Of a DNA stretch of 64,000 bases, positions 34,672 to 42,529 are shown one piece after another. Position numbers and translations under genes: made by a program. Numbering within the stretch: position 1 is the stretch's first letter; every line of letters begins with the position of its first letter. Source of the DNA: DAIDKA01 sp035487155. Lineage in GTDB: Bacteria > Pseudomonadota > Gammaproteobacteria > Steroidobacterales > Steroidobacteraceae. The notes beneath the pieces are model-generated. The model was not told the DNA's origin, did no database searches, and was given only the letters and a program-made list of their open reading frames with translations. Where the stretch lies: the NCBI GenBank assembly GCA_035487155.1, contig DATHMK010000081.1:62001-126000 (forward strand), read 5' to 3'.

Positions 34672-35747
34672 CGGGCCGCACAGCGCAGCGGCAGCCACGC
34701 TTCGGCGATCTGCACGGCATTGAGCGCCGCGCCCTTGAGCAGCTGATCGCCCGCGCAGAACAGGGCGATGGAACGCCCCGACGGATCGCTCAGGTCCTGC
34801 CGGATACGACCCACCAGCACCGCATCCTGGCCCGAGGCATCCTTGGGCATGGGGAAGTAGTTCTTCGCCGGATCATCCACCAGCTTCACGCCCGGGGCGT
34901 GCTGCAGCCACGCGCGCACCTGCTCGGGGCTGATGGGGCGCTCGCACTCGAAGGTCACCGCGATGCTGTGCGCGCGCAGCACCGGAACGCGCACGCAGGT
35001 GGCGCTGATGCGCAGCTGCGGTTCGCCAAAGATCTTGCGCGTCTCCTGAATGACCTTGGTCTCCTCGCCGTTGTAGCCGGTCGCCAGATCCACATCGCTG
35101 TTGTGGCTGAAGACATTGAAGGCGTAGGGATGCGGCATGATCTTCTGCTGGAACGGCCGCCCCTCCAGATGGGCACGCGTGGCGGCGAGCAATTCCTCCA
35201 TCGCGGCCGCGCCGGCGCCGGAGGCCGCCTGGTAGGTGCTGATGATCAGCCGCCGGATGGGGTTGTGCTGATGGATGGGCCACAGTGGCACGATGGAAAT
35301 GATCGCTGAGCAGTTGGGATTGGCGATCACCCCGTGGTGCTCGGCGATCGCCTGGGGGTTGATCTCCGGCACCACCAGCGGCACCTGGGCATCCATGCGG
35401 AAGGCCGAGGAGTTGTCGATGACCAGGGCGCCGGCGCGCACGGCCAGCGGTGCGAAGCGCTTGGAGATGCCCGCGCCGGCGGAAAACAGCGCGATGTCCA
35501 CGCCCGTGAAACTGGCTTCGGTGAGCTCCTGGATGGCCAGGTCCTGACCGCGGAACCGCTGGGTCTTGCCTACCGAACGCGCCGAGGCCAGCAGGCGCAG
35601 TTCTGCGACCGGGAAGTTACGCTGTTCCAGGCAACGGGCCATCTCCGCACCCACCGCGCCGGTGGCGCCCACCACGGCCACGACGAAGGAGGGGGCGGCG
35701 GCCTGCGTGGCACCGAACTGTTCAGACTGATTCGCTGGGGAGGGCAT
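34668..35747 (-). CDS. asd: Aspartate-semialdehyde dehydrogenase
   Basis: 359-residue NADP-dependent enzyme making aspartate semialdehyde from aspartyl phosphate, the branch point to lysine, threonine and methionine. It shows VVGATGAVGAEMARCLEQR (cofactor), IDNSSAFRMD, the catalytic Cys in NPNCSAI, and the substrate segment TYQAASGAGAAAMEEL. GGAGA precedes the ATG at 35747. It carries a longer N-terminal tail (about 20 residues) than typical. It supplies homoserine and hence homocysteine, connecting loosely to the methyl cycle upstream. The stop shares CTAA with the convergent petA stop. Confidence 0.94.
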   Translation of the reverse strand: MPSPANQSEQFGATQAAAPSFVVAVVGATGAVGAEMARCLEQRNFPVAELRLLASARSVGKTQRFRGQDLAIQELTEASFTGVDIALFSAGAGISKRFAPLAVRAGALVIDNSSAFRMDAQVPLVVPEINPQAIAEHHGVIANPNCSAIISIVPLWPIHQHNPIRRLIISTYQAASGAGAAAMEELLAATRAHLEGRPFQQKIMPHPYAFNVFSHNSDVDLATGYNGEETKVIQETRKIFGEPQLRISATCVRVPVLRAHSIAVTFECERPISPEQVRAWLQHAPGVKLVDDPAKNYFPMPKDASGQDAVLVGRIRQDLSDPSGRSIALFCAGDQLLKGAALNAVQIAEAWLPLRCAAR

Positions 35748-35763
35748 GAAAGGTCTCCGGAAA

Positions 35764-35793
35764 TGAAAAGGCCCCGTCGCTAGGGCGGGGCCT
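35764..35793 (-). terminator. Intrinsic terminator upstream of asd (for the zinc-ribbon transcript)
   Basis: On the minus strand AGGCCCCG (35793-35786) pairs with CGGGGCCT (35776-35769) across a nine-base loop, followed by TTTTCATTT. It ends 17-22 bases before the asd start. It may terminate the transcript of the small genes upstream, or serve as an attenuator in the asd leader. Confidence 0.65.
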
Positions 35794-35823
35794 GTGAGGA
35801 GGTCGTGGGCAAAAAGCTTCCGA

Positions 35824-35889
35824 CTACCCGCAGCACCCCGCGCTGGGCGCTTTGAGCAGCTTGGTCGGCGTGTGGGTGTTCAGAAGCAT
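35824..35889 (-). CDS. Possible 21-residue peptide ending in Cys-Cys-Gly
   Basis: A short frame starts (ATG 35887-35889) one base after the TGA of the zinc-ribbon gene and ends at TAG 35824, 30 bases before the terminator. The peptide starts MLLNTHTPTKLL and ends APSAGCCG. Three Thr residues and position between a coupled start and a terminator hairpin ahead of asd would suit a leader peptide, though it is not strikingly rich in one amino acid. No ribosome binding site of its own is visible. It could be a chance frame. Confidence 0.3.
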   Translation of the reverse strand: MLLNTHTPTKLLKAPSAGCCG

Positions 35890-35890
35890 G

Positions 35891-36115
35891 TCAGGCGCTG
35901 GTGCGTATGGTCACGCCCGGCTCCGCCGCGAGACGCGCGCGATTGCGACGCAGGCGCGGCGTATTGTCCGCCAGCTTGCGAATGCTGGTGCCGCTGGGCG
36001 GCGAAACGATCAGCTGGAACGAAATGGCGGTGCTGCCACAGGCCGGACAGCGATTGGCCCATGAGGGACATTCGCGTTCACATGCGCCACAAACTCTTGC
36101 GTGCTGGATTGCCAT
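35891..36115 (-). CDS. Small zinc-ribbon protein
   Basis: 74-residue basic protein. It starts with two cysteine knuckles, CGACERECP and CPACGS (CxxC-x9-10-CxxC), consistent with a zinc ribbon, then a basic tail with RRNRARL. The ATG at 36115 has GGAG nine bases upstream. Codon usage (C/G at third positions throughout the tail) looks like neighbouring genes, supporting a real gene. It lies 131 bases beyond the modA stop on the same strand. Function unknown; such ribbons bind nucleic acid or protein partners. Confidence 0.55.
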   Translation of the reverse strand: MAIQHARVCGACERECPSWANRCPACGSTAISFQLIVSPPSGTSIRKLADNTPRLRRNRARLAAEPGVTIRTSA

Positions 36116-36246
36116 TGCCGGAATCTCCGTACGGTCCCGCGATCCTGAGGGCGTACCTGGACGCTCAGGGGGCGCAAGTGTAGCGGATCGGATCGCCAGC
36201 GACGAGCCTTGGCGCAAGCCTTGGGGGGAGTCTCTTCAAAATCGCA

Positions 36247-37056
36247 CTATTTTGGGGCGGGATCGAAGCCGTACTTGGCAAAAATGGCCTGGGCCGCGGG
36301 TGAGAACAGGAATTTGACGAAATCTGCCGCGCCCTTACCACCGTGGGCCGTCGTTGCCACCGGATAAACGATAGGGTCATGGGAGCTGGCCGGGAACTGC
36401 GCCACGATCCGCACCTTTTTCTCAACCAGGGCGTCGGTGCGATACACGATGCCCAGCGGTGCCTCGCCACGGGCCACCAGGGCCAGCGCCGCGCGCACAT
36501 TGTCGGCGGGGGCGATCCTGTCCTGAACCTCGCTCCAGACCCCGAGGTTGGTCAGCGCGATCTTGGCGTACTTGCCCACCGGAACGGCATCCGGATTGCC
36601 GGTCGCCAGACGCCCGGTGCCCAGCAGTTTGCCCAAGGCAAAGTGCGGTTTGATCCGGATGCTCACCGTGCTGTCGGCCGGACTGATGAGCACCAGGCGA
36701 TTGCCCAGCACATTGCGGCGGCTGGCGGTGTCGATGAGGTTGCGGGTCTGCAAATAATCCATCCAGTCCGTGTCGGCGGACATGAAGACATCCGCCGGCG
36801 CGCCCGCCTCGATCTGCCGGGCGAGCGCCGAGCTTGCCGCGTAGGAGAGTTTCACGCCCCGATGGCTGGCGGCGGTGAATGCCGGGCCGATCTCATTGAA
36901 GGCGTCGGTGAGCGAGGAGGCCGCCAGCACCACCAGATCAGGGGACCCCGCGGCTGATGCTGTCTGCGCCGTGCCGAGGCCCGAACGCGCGACCAGCACG
37001 CCCAGCAGCAGCAGGGACAGCAGGGCCCGACGGGTCGTTGGCAGCAGGTTGCTCAT
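36247..37056 (-). CDS. modA: Molybdate ABC transporter substrate-binding protein
   Basis: 269-residue periplasmic binding protein. Signal peptide about residues 1-33 contains RRALLSLLLLGVLVA. The mature part has VLAASSLTDAFNEI, the ModA signature ligand loop, YAASSALARQIEAGAPADVF and DVFMSADTDWMDYL, then GEAPLGIVYRTDAL. It captures molybdate (or tungstate) for ModBC. The modBC genes lie 0.5-2.3 kb to the right beyond modE rather than next to modA. Its start faces modE, with a ModE-type box between, so ModE-molybdate repression is expected. Confidence 0.93.
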   Translation of the reverse strand: MSNLLPTTRRALLSLLLLGVLVARSGLGTAQTASAAGSPDLVVLAASSLTDAFNEIGPAFTAASHRGVKLSYAASSALARQIEAGAPADVFMSADTDWMDYLQTRNLIDTASRRNVLGNRLVLISPADSTVSIRIKPHFALGKLLGTGRLATGNPDAVPVGKYAKIALTNLGVWSEVQDRIAPADNVRAALALVARGEAPLGIVYRTDALVEKKVRIVAQFPASSHDPIVYPVATTAHGGKGAADFVKFLFSPAAQAIFAKYGFDPAPK

Positions 37057-37074
37057 GATCGGTACCGCGGTGTG

Positions 37075-37098
37075 CGCTATAGCGCCTGGAACATAACG
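37075..37098. promoter_or_regulatory. ModE-binding box (modA/modE intergenic)
   Basis: CGCTAT (37075-37080), twelve bases, then ATAACG (37093-37098). This is the same 24-base layout as the E. coli ModE site, with half sites CGTTAT and ATAACG, in the 89-base divergent modA-modE gap. The expected effect is repression of modA, and possibly of modE, when molybdate is bound. Confidence 0.75.
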
Positions 37099-37145
37099 AT
37101 AGGGTACCGGTACGGGTGGCGCAAGCCGCGAGCTACAATGAGGCC

Positions 37146-37586
37146 ATGAACACTTCCGCCGCGACCGTTGCTGTCCGCCTGCGCATTGATATCGGTGCGG
37201 ACTGTTCCATCGGACCGGGCAAGATCGCGCTTCTGGAACAGATCGAGCGCAGCGGCTCCCTGTCCGAGGCCGCGCGGGTGCTGAAGATGAGCTACCGGCG
37301 CGCCTGGCTGCTGCTGGAGGATCTGAACCGGACGCTGGGTCAGCCGGTCACGACGGCCAGTGTGGGCGGTGCAGGCGGTGGCGGCGCCCACATCACGCCC
37401 TTCGGCCGACATGTCGCGGCGGCATTTCGCGACATCGAAACCGCCACGGTCAGCACCGCCACCCAGCGCCTGGAGTGGCTGCTGCAGTCCGGCGTGCCGC
37501 CGGCATCGGTGCCGGTGGCGCCGCGACGGGCCGTGACCCGCTCGCTCAGCGCGAAAAAACGTGGCCGCGCAGCGAAACAGCCTTGA
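37146..37586 (+). CDS. modE: ModE-family regulator, DNA-binding domain only
   Basis: 146-residue protein containing the ModE N-terminal winged HTH. IGPGKIALLEQIERSGSLSE is followed by AARVLKMSYRRAWLLLEDLN, and the wing ends near HITPFGRHV. E. coli ModE is about 262 residues with two C-terminal molybdate-binding Mop/TOBE domains; these are absent, so sensing must occur otherwise. Stand-alone HTH ModE proteins are known. The ATG at 37146 is chosen over an upstream GTG/TTG region because similarity starts there. Its 3' end overlaps the convergent modC by 41 bases. Confidence 0.85.
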   Translation: MNTSAATVAVRLRIDIGADCSIGPGKIALLEQIERSGSLSEAARVLKMSYRRAWLLLEDLNRTLGQPVTTASVGGAGGGGAHITPFGRHVAAAFRDIETATVSTATQRLEWLLQSGVPPASVPVAPRRAVTRSLSAKKRGRAAKQP

Positions 37587-38634
37587 CCAGAACCCAGGCG
37601 GCCTGACCCACCGCCAGCGCCAGGGCGCTGCGCGCATCCTCGGTGACCCGCACCATGAGCGTGACGTTGCCGATGTCGGTGAACACCAGCCAGGCGCGCT
37701 CGCCATCCGGTTCCAGTCGCATGATGGTGCCCGCCAGGGAATTGCGCACGCTCAACCCCACCGGCGGCGTCACGGCCAGGATCAGATCGCGGGCCAGTAA
37801 CTGCACGCGCACCCGTTGACCGGGGCGCAGTTGCCCGGCCTCCACCTGCAACAGCCCGCTGCCCACGCGGATCCGCGCCAGGCCTGCAGCCTCATCGAGC
37901 TGCTCGGTCAGACCCTCCACCACCGCCCCCAGGGACTCGCTGCCGACGATGTCCCGCACCGCCGCGGACTGACTCATGGCCATGACATCGCCGTGACCGG
38001 CAACGGCACCGTCCTTAAGCACCACCATCTCACCGGCCAGTCGCATCACTTCTTCAAACTGATGGCTGACGAACACCATGGGCAGGTTCAAGCGGTCGCG
38101 CAGGTGCTCGAGGTAGGGCAGCAGCTCCCCGCGCCGCGCCACATCGATCGCGGCCAGCGGCTCATCCAGCAGCAGCAGGCGCGGCTGCGCCAGCAAGGCG
38201 CGGCCGATGGCCACGCGCTGCCGTTCCCCACCGGAAAGCCCCGCGGGGCGCCGCGCCAGGAGCGACGCCAGGCCCAGCAGTTCCACCACATCGTCGAAGC
38301 TCTGCCGGGGCGCCCGGCCGCGCGCGCGTCGCGCCCCATAGCGCAGGTTGTCGCGCACTCTGAGGTGCGGGAACAGCCGCGCATCCTGGAACACATAGCC
38401 GATGCCCCGTTGCTCGGCCGGCACGTCGATGCCCTGCGCGGCATCGAACAGCACCGTGTCATCGATGCGGATATGGCCGCGATCCGGCCGCAGCAGCCCG
38501 GCGATCATGTGCACCGTGGTGGTCTTGCCGCAGCCGGAGCGGCCGAACAGTGCCGTGATACCAGGGGTTGCGCTGCGGAAGCTCAGCTGGGCGCTGAAGG
38601 CGCCGCGCTGCTTGGCGACATCGACCTCAAGCAT
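37546..38634 (-). CDS. modC: Molybdate ABC transporter ATP-binding protein
   Basis: 362-residue ATPase. Walker A GRSGCGKTT is at residues 31-39, the Q-loop is FQDARLFPH, the signature LSGGERQRVAIGRALL, Walker B LLLLDEP, and the switch His is in VSHQFEEV. A C-terminal TOBE/Mop domain (about residues 290-360) can bind molybdate. The ATG at 38634 lies within the end of modB (8-base overlap), giving coupled translation. The C-terminus runs 41 bases into the convergent modE. Confidence 0.95.
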   Translation of the reverse strand: MLEVDVAKQRGAFSAQLSFRSATPGITALFGRSGCGKTTTVHMIAGLLRPDRGHIRIDDTVLFDAAQGIDVPAEQRGIGYVFQDARLFPHLRVRDNLRYGARRARGRAPRQSFDDVVELLGLASLLARRPAGLSGGERQRVAIGRALLAQPRLLLLDEPLAAIDVARRGELLPYLEHLRDRLNLPMVFVSHQFEEVMRLAGEMVVLKDGAVAGHGDVMAMSQSAAVRDIVGSESLGAVVEGLTEQLDEAAGLARIRVGSGLLQVEAGQLRPGQRVRVQLLARDLILAVTPPVGLSVRNSLAGTIMRLEPDGERAWLVFTDIGNVTLMVRVTEDARSALALAVGQAAWVLVKAVSLRGHVFSR

Positions 38635-39331
38635 GCACCGCTCCGCGGCCGAGCTGGTGGCGCAAGGCGCGCGACAGCCACTCGGACAGCACCAGGCCGG
38701 CGAGCCCCAGGGTGAAGGAGGTGATGGCCAGACGCGCGGCGGTGGCATCGCCGTTGGGCACCTGCAGCGCGGTGTACAGCGCCAGTGGCAGCGTGCGCGT
38801 CACGCCCGGAATGTTTGAAACGAAGGTGATCACGGCGCCGAATTCGCCAAGGCCGGCGGCGAAGGCGGTGACGGCGCCGGCCAGGATGCCGGGCAGCATC
38901 AGCGGCAGGGTGATGCTGAAGAAGCGGTCCAGCGGGCCGGCGCCCAGGGTGCGGGCGGCCTCCTCGAGACCGGGGTCGATGCCCTCCAGCGTCAGGCGTA
39001 TGGCGCGCACCATGAGCGGAAAGGTCATCACCGCCACCGCCAGCACCGTGCCGGCGGTGGTGAAAATAAGATGCACGCCGAAGCTTCTTTGCAGCCAGCC
39101 GCCAATGGGGCCGCGCGCTCCGAACAGGATCAGCAGCAGGTAACCGGTCAGCACCGGCGGCAGCACCAGTGGCAGGTGCACGAAGGCATCGGCCAGGGTG
39201 CGTCCGGGAAAGCGCCGGCGCACCAGCACCCAGGCCACGGCCGTGGCCACCGGCAGGTTCCACAGCAGGCTCCACAATGCGACTTCCAGGCTCAGGCGCA
39301 GGGCCTGCCATTCATCGGCGCTGAGCAGCAT
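38627..39331 (-). CDS. modB: Molybdate ABC transporter permease
   Basis: 234-residue inner-membrane permease with about five transmembrane segments. The BPD-family EAA-type cytoplasmic loop EEAARTLGAGPLDRFFSITLP is present (EEAARTLGAG, RFFSITLP). LPLVLPPVLTGYLLL and GLGEFGAVITFVSNIPG are typical of ModB. The ATG at 39331 is used; a TTG at 39340 is possible. It begins 21 bases after the HAD phosphatase stop, so an SDR-HAD-modB-modC transcript is likely. modA is transcribed separately. Confidence 0.95.
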   Translation of the reverse strand: MLLSADEWQALRLSLEVALWSLLWNLPVATAVAWVLVRRRFPGRTLADAFVHLPLVLPPVLTGYLLLILFGARGPIGGWLQRSFGVHLIFTTAGTVLAVAVMTFPLMVRAIRLTLEGIDPGLEEAARTLGAGPLDRFFSITLPLMLPGILAGAVTAFAAGLGEFGAVITFVSNIPGVTRTLPLALYTALQVPNGDATAARLAITSFTLGLAGLVLSEWLSRALRHQLGRGAVHA

Positions 39332-39352
39332 GGGGGTCAAGGTGGCATGGCG

Positions 39353-40024
39353 CTAAGCACCCAGCAGGTCGCGGGCGTCGTAGTTGAGCAGCTCGGCGAT
39401 GCTTTCAACGGTCACATCCGCGGGCGCGAAGCCGGCGATCGCGGCCGTATCGTGGGCATAGTGTCCCTGACGCGGGAACACCGTGGTGACGCGGTCCTGC
39501 CACTGCGTGCGCAGCGAGTCCAGGATGCGCAGCTTGTCATCGATCATGACGTAGTGGCGGGCGGGGTAGCGCTGTGCGACGGATTGCAGCATCTGCTCCT
39601 TGTGCACGTAGATGAGTACCCGGCCTTCGACCGCGTCCCAGATGCCGGATTTTTGAATCTTGCGCGGCTGGAACACCACATCGCCGTCGGAGAGTATGAC
39701 GGTCTCGCCCATGCTCTGCAGGTGCGCCAGCACCTGCAGCGCCTGCGGATACAGGCGCTGCGCGAACGGGTAGTCGATGAGGTAGCCGGACATGCCCAGC
39801 AGCCCCTGCGCGTCCAGGTGTTCGAGCCGGTACTGTTGCAGGGCGCCCAGGTAGTCGACATAGCCCAGCTGCGCGCGCACCGTTTCCAGGATCTGCGAGT
39901 AGCGCTCGCGGCTCTGCGCACCGTATTCGGTGGCGATGTGCTGCATCAGGTCACTGATGAGCCGGTCATTGTCGAGCAGCGTGTTGTCGACATCCACCAG
40001 GAACACAATATCGTCGGCAGCCAT
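39353..40024 (-). CDS. HAD-superfamily hydrolase
   Basis: 223-residue HAD phosphatase. Motif I is VDVDNTLLDND (nucleophile and acid Asp near residues 10 and 12), motif II is in TVILSDGD, a Lys lies in the region of KEQML, and motif IV is in VMIDDKLRI. The cap is alpha-helical and placed as in class C1. The substrate is not predictable. It starts five bases after the SDR stop and runs into modB 21 bases later, so it travels with molybdate transport for reasons that sequence does not reveal. Confidence 0.85.
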   Translation of the reverse strand: MAADDIVFLVDVDNTLLDNDRLISDLMQHIATEYGAQSRERYSQILETVRAQLGYVDYLGALQQYRLEHLDAQGLLGMSGYLIDYPFAQRLYPQALQVLAHLQSMGETVILSDGDVVFQPRKIQKSGIWDAVEGRVLIYVHKEQMLQSVAQRYPARHYVMIDDKLRILDSLRTQWQDRVTTVFPRQGHYAHDTAAIAGFAPADVTVESIAELLNYDARDLLGA

Positions 40025-40029
40025 TGGCG

Positions 40030-40923
40030 CTAAGCCTGACTCTCGTACACGGGGTTGGACAGCAGCCAGCGGGCCGAGTTGGCGCGCGCCTCGTTGAGCG
40101 GCTCATCGGGGATCGAGCCCAGCAGCAGGGCGCTGCGCGCCTTGAGCACGTCCCGGAATTCCGGGTGACTGATGATGTACAGACGGTTATGGCGTATGCC
40201 CTCCAGCACGTAGCCGGCCGCGGTGACGGCATCCATGGCATGGAGCATGAACTCCGGCGGCGGGGCGCCCTGTTCCTTGCCGGGTGCGGCATAGCCGGAC
40301 TCGGCCAGCTGCGCGGGGCGACTGCGCGCGCTGTCGGCGATATTGGATTTCACCGGCCCCGGGCAATACACCGACACGCCGATGGGGCGGCCCAGCATGT
40401 CGGTGCGCAGCGCCTCACTCAGGCCGACCACCGCGAACTTCGAGGTTGCATACAGGCCCACCGACCCGAGTGCCGCGATGCCGCCGATCGAGGAGACGTT
40501 CACGATATGGCCCGGCAGCCCCGAGGCCAGCATGCGTGGCAGAAAGGTCTGCAGGCCGTTGATGACGCCGCCGACGTTGACGCTCATGACCCAATCCCAG
40601 TCGGCGAAGGTGGCGTGTTCCATCAGCCCATGCACGCCCACGCCGGCATTGTTGATGAGCAGCTGCACCGGACCGCCCAGTACCCGTTGCGCTTCCTCCG
40701 CCGCCTCCTTGAAGCCGTTGCGGTCGGTCACATCCAGCGCAATGGCATGCACGCGCTCGCCCGGATGCTGGCGGAAATGCTCCAGGGCTTCATCGCGGTG
40801 GTGCGCCTGTCGGTAGGTGAAGGCGACCTTCATTCCCGCCCCGGCCAGAACCTTCACCAGCCCCAGGCCGATGCCGCTGCTGCCCCCGGTCACGAACGCA
40901 ATCTTGCCGCCAAGGTCCCGCAT
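40030..40923 (-). CDS. Short-chain dehydrogenase/reductase, extended C-terminus
   Basis: 297-residue SDR with VTGGSSGIGLGL near residues 11-22, INNAGVGVHG near 91, ISS-type VSSIGGIAALG and catalytic YATSKFAVVG. An extra about 50-residue C-terminal helix region (RHNRLYIISHPEFRDVLKAR) is typical of SDRs acting on bulky lipophilic substrates. The ATG at 40923 follows AAGGAT; the frame opens 43 codons earlier without similarity. First gene of the unit SDR-HAD-modBC. Confidence 0.85.
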   Translation of the reverse strand: MRDLGGKIAFVTGGSSGIGLGLVKVLAGAGMKVAFTYRQAHHRDEALEHFRQHPGERVHAIALDVTDRNGFKEAAEEAQRVLGGPVQLLINNAGVGVHGLMEHATFADWDWVMSVNVGGVINGLQTFLPRMLASGLPGHIVNVSSIGGIAALGSVGLYATSKFAVVGLSEALRTDMLGRPIGVSVYCPGPVKSNIADSARSRPAQLAESGYAAPGKEQGAPPPEFMLHAMDAVTAAGYVLEGIRHNRLYIISHPEFRDVLKARSALLLGSIPDEPLNEARANSARWLLSNPVYESQA

Positions 40924-41154
40924 ATCCTTCCGTTTCCTTACCGAATTGCTGCCGGCCAAGCTAACCGCCCCGGGCCCACCGAGGCAAGGCAGGCGGCCTG
41001 TGATAGCGGTCGCATTCGCTGTCCGTCCCGTGGCCATGCGGCAACGCGACACGGATTACCGCAGCAAGGGACTGTGAACCGTGACCACCGTTCAAGGGCA
41101 CCGGCTCGGTAAGCTTGCACCAATACGGAGATAAGCTGAGACATATTCTGGGCC

Positions 41155-42411
41155 ATGGACGGATTCGCCCCAACCGCTGACACCCTGCCGGCCATCCGGT
41201 CGGTGCTGCTCGTGGATGACAGCGCCGCGCAGCGGGCCTATGCGGTGGCCTTATGCCAGGAACTGGGCATCAAGGAGGTCCGCGAGGCCAGCAATGGCCT
41301 GGAAGCCCTGGCGTTGCTGGCCGCCATGCCCACCCCGCCGGACCTGCTGATCATCGATCTGGAGATGCCGACCATGGACGGCCCGGAGCTGCTGACGCGG
41401 TTGCGCGAGCGCGGGGTCGAGTCGCCGATCATTGTCGCCTCCTCACGTGAGCGCTCCCTTTTGCACTCCGTTCAGGACATGGGCAACACCATGGGCCTGT
41501 GCCTGATCGGCGGGCTGCAGAAGCCGCTGCGCCTGGAATCATTGAGCGCCATCCTGCGCAACTGGGACAGTGTCGCGGACAAACGCAAAATGGCGGCCCA
41601 CGCGCTGCCCATCGATCCGGAGGCGCTGCGCGTGGGCATCGACCGCGGCGAGATCGTGGTGCACTACCAGCCCCAGATCGCCGTGAATACCGGCAATGTG
41701 CATGGCGTGGAAGCGCTGGCGCGCTGGAACCATCCGACGCTGGGTCTGATCCAGCCGGATCACTTCATTCCCATGGCCGAGCAGCACGGTCTGATCCATA
41801 AGCTCACCCTGCAGGTCATGAACGAAGCGCTGTTGCAGGCGGCCACCTGGAATGCACACGGCCTGGATCTGTCGGTGGCCATCAACCTCTCGCCGATGCT
41901 GCTGGAGAGTCCGAATCTGCTGCAGGAGATCTCCGGACTGCAGCAGGCCTACGGCCTGCGCGCCGAGCAGGTGGTGCTGGAGATCACCGAGACCTCATTG
42001 CTGCGCGACCTGTCGGTGGCGCTGGCGGTGCTGACCCGGCTGCGGCTGCGCGGCTTCGGACTGTCGCTGGATGATTACGGCACCGGCTTTTCCTCGATGC
42101 AGCAGCTGGCGCGCATCCCCTTCACGGAACTGAAGATCGATCGCTCCTTCGTGCACGGGGTGCATGAGCGCGAAAGCGTCCAGGTCATGCTGCGTTCGGC
42201 ATTGGAGATGGCGATGCGGCTGGGCCTGAACACGGTCGCCGAAGGCGTCGAGTCGCTGCAGGACTGGTGGCTGCTGCAGGAATACGGCTGCACGTTCGTG
42301 CAGGGTTGGCTGCTGTCCAAGGCCATGCCGGCCGCCGAAGTCATGAGCTGGATCCAGTCGCACGAGGGACGCAAGCCGGACTTTCGTCCGCAGGGTGCGG
42401 CAGCGCTCTAG
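41155..42411 (+). CDS. Response regulator with EAL (cyclic-di-GMP phosphodiesterase) domain
   Basis: 418-residue protein. REC domain is about residues 12-135, with VDDS, phospho-acceptor Asp68 in LIIDLEMPTMDG and Lys in LQKPL. EAL domain is about 160-405 with signature EAL at 186-188, DDYGTG at 306-311, EGVES and QGWLLSKAMP. All catalytic blocks look intact, so it should degrade c-di-GMP on phosphorylation by an unlinked histidine kinase. There is no GGDEF domain and no kinase gene nearby. It appears monocistronic. Confidence 0.92.
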   Translation: MDGFAPTADTLPAIRSVLLVDDSAAQRAYAVALCQELGIKEVREASNGLEALALLAAMPTPPDLLIIDLEMPTMDGPELLTRLRERGVESPIIVASSRERSLLHSVQDMGNTMGLCLIGGLQKPLRLESLSAILRNWDSVADKRKMAAHALPIDPEALRVGIDRGEIVVHYQPQIAVNTGNVHGVEALARWNHPTLGLIQPDHFIPMAEQHGLIHKLTLQVMNEALLQAATWNAHGLDLSVAINLSPMLLESPNLLQEISGLQQAYGLRAEQVVLEITETSLLRDLSVALAVLTRLRLRGFGLSLDDYGTGFSSMQQLARIPFTELKIDRSFVHGVHERESVQVMLRSALEMAMRLGLNTVAEGVESLQDWWLLQEYGCTFVQGWLLSKAMPAAEVMSWIQSHEGRKPDFRPQGAAAL

Positions 42412-42529
42412 GCAGCACCCCGGGGGCCGGTTCAAGGCGCCCGCAAATAAAAATTCTCAATCCGGGCGAAACCCGCGCCCCGCGTCGGGCCACTTACGCA
42501 CGACCCCAGCATCGTGCACGAGGCGGCCC

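Noticed and set aside
35794..36183. 129-codon plus-strand frame with many Arg/Pro
   Set aside because: It is antisense to the zinc-ribbon gene, which has better codon usage, a ribosome binding site and a metal motif.
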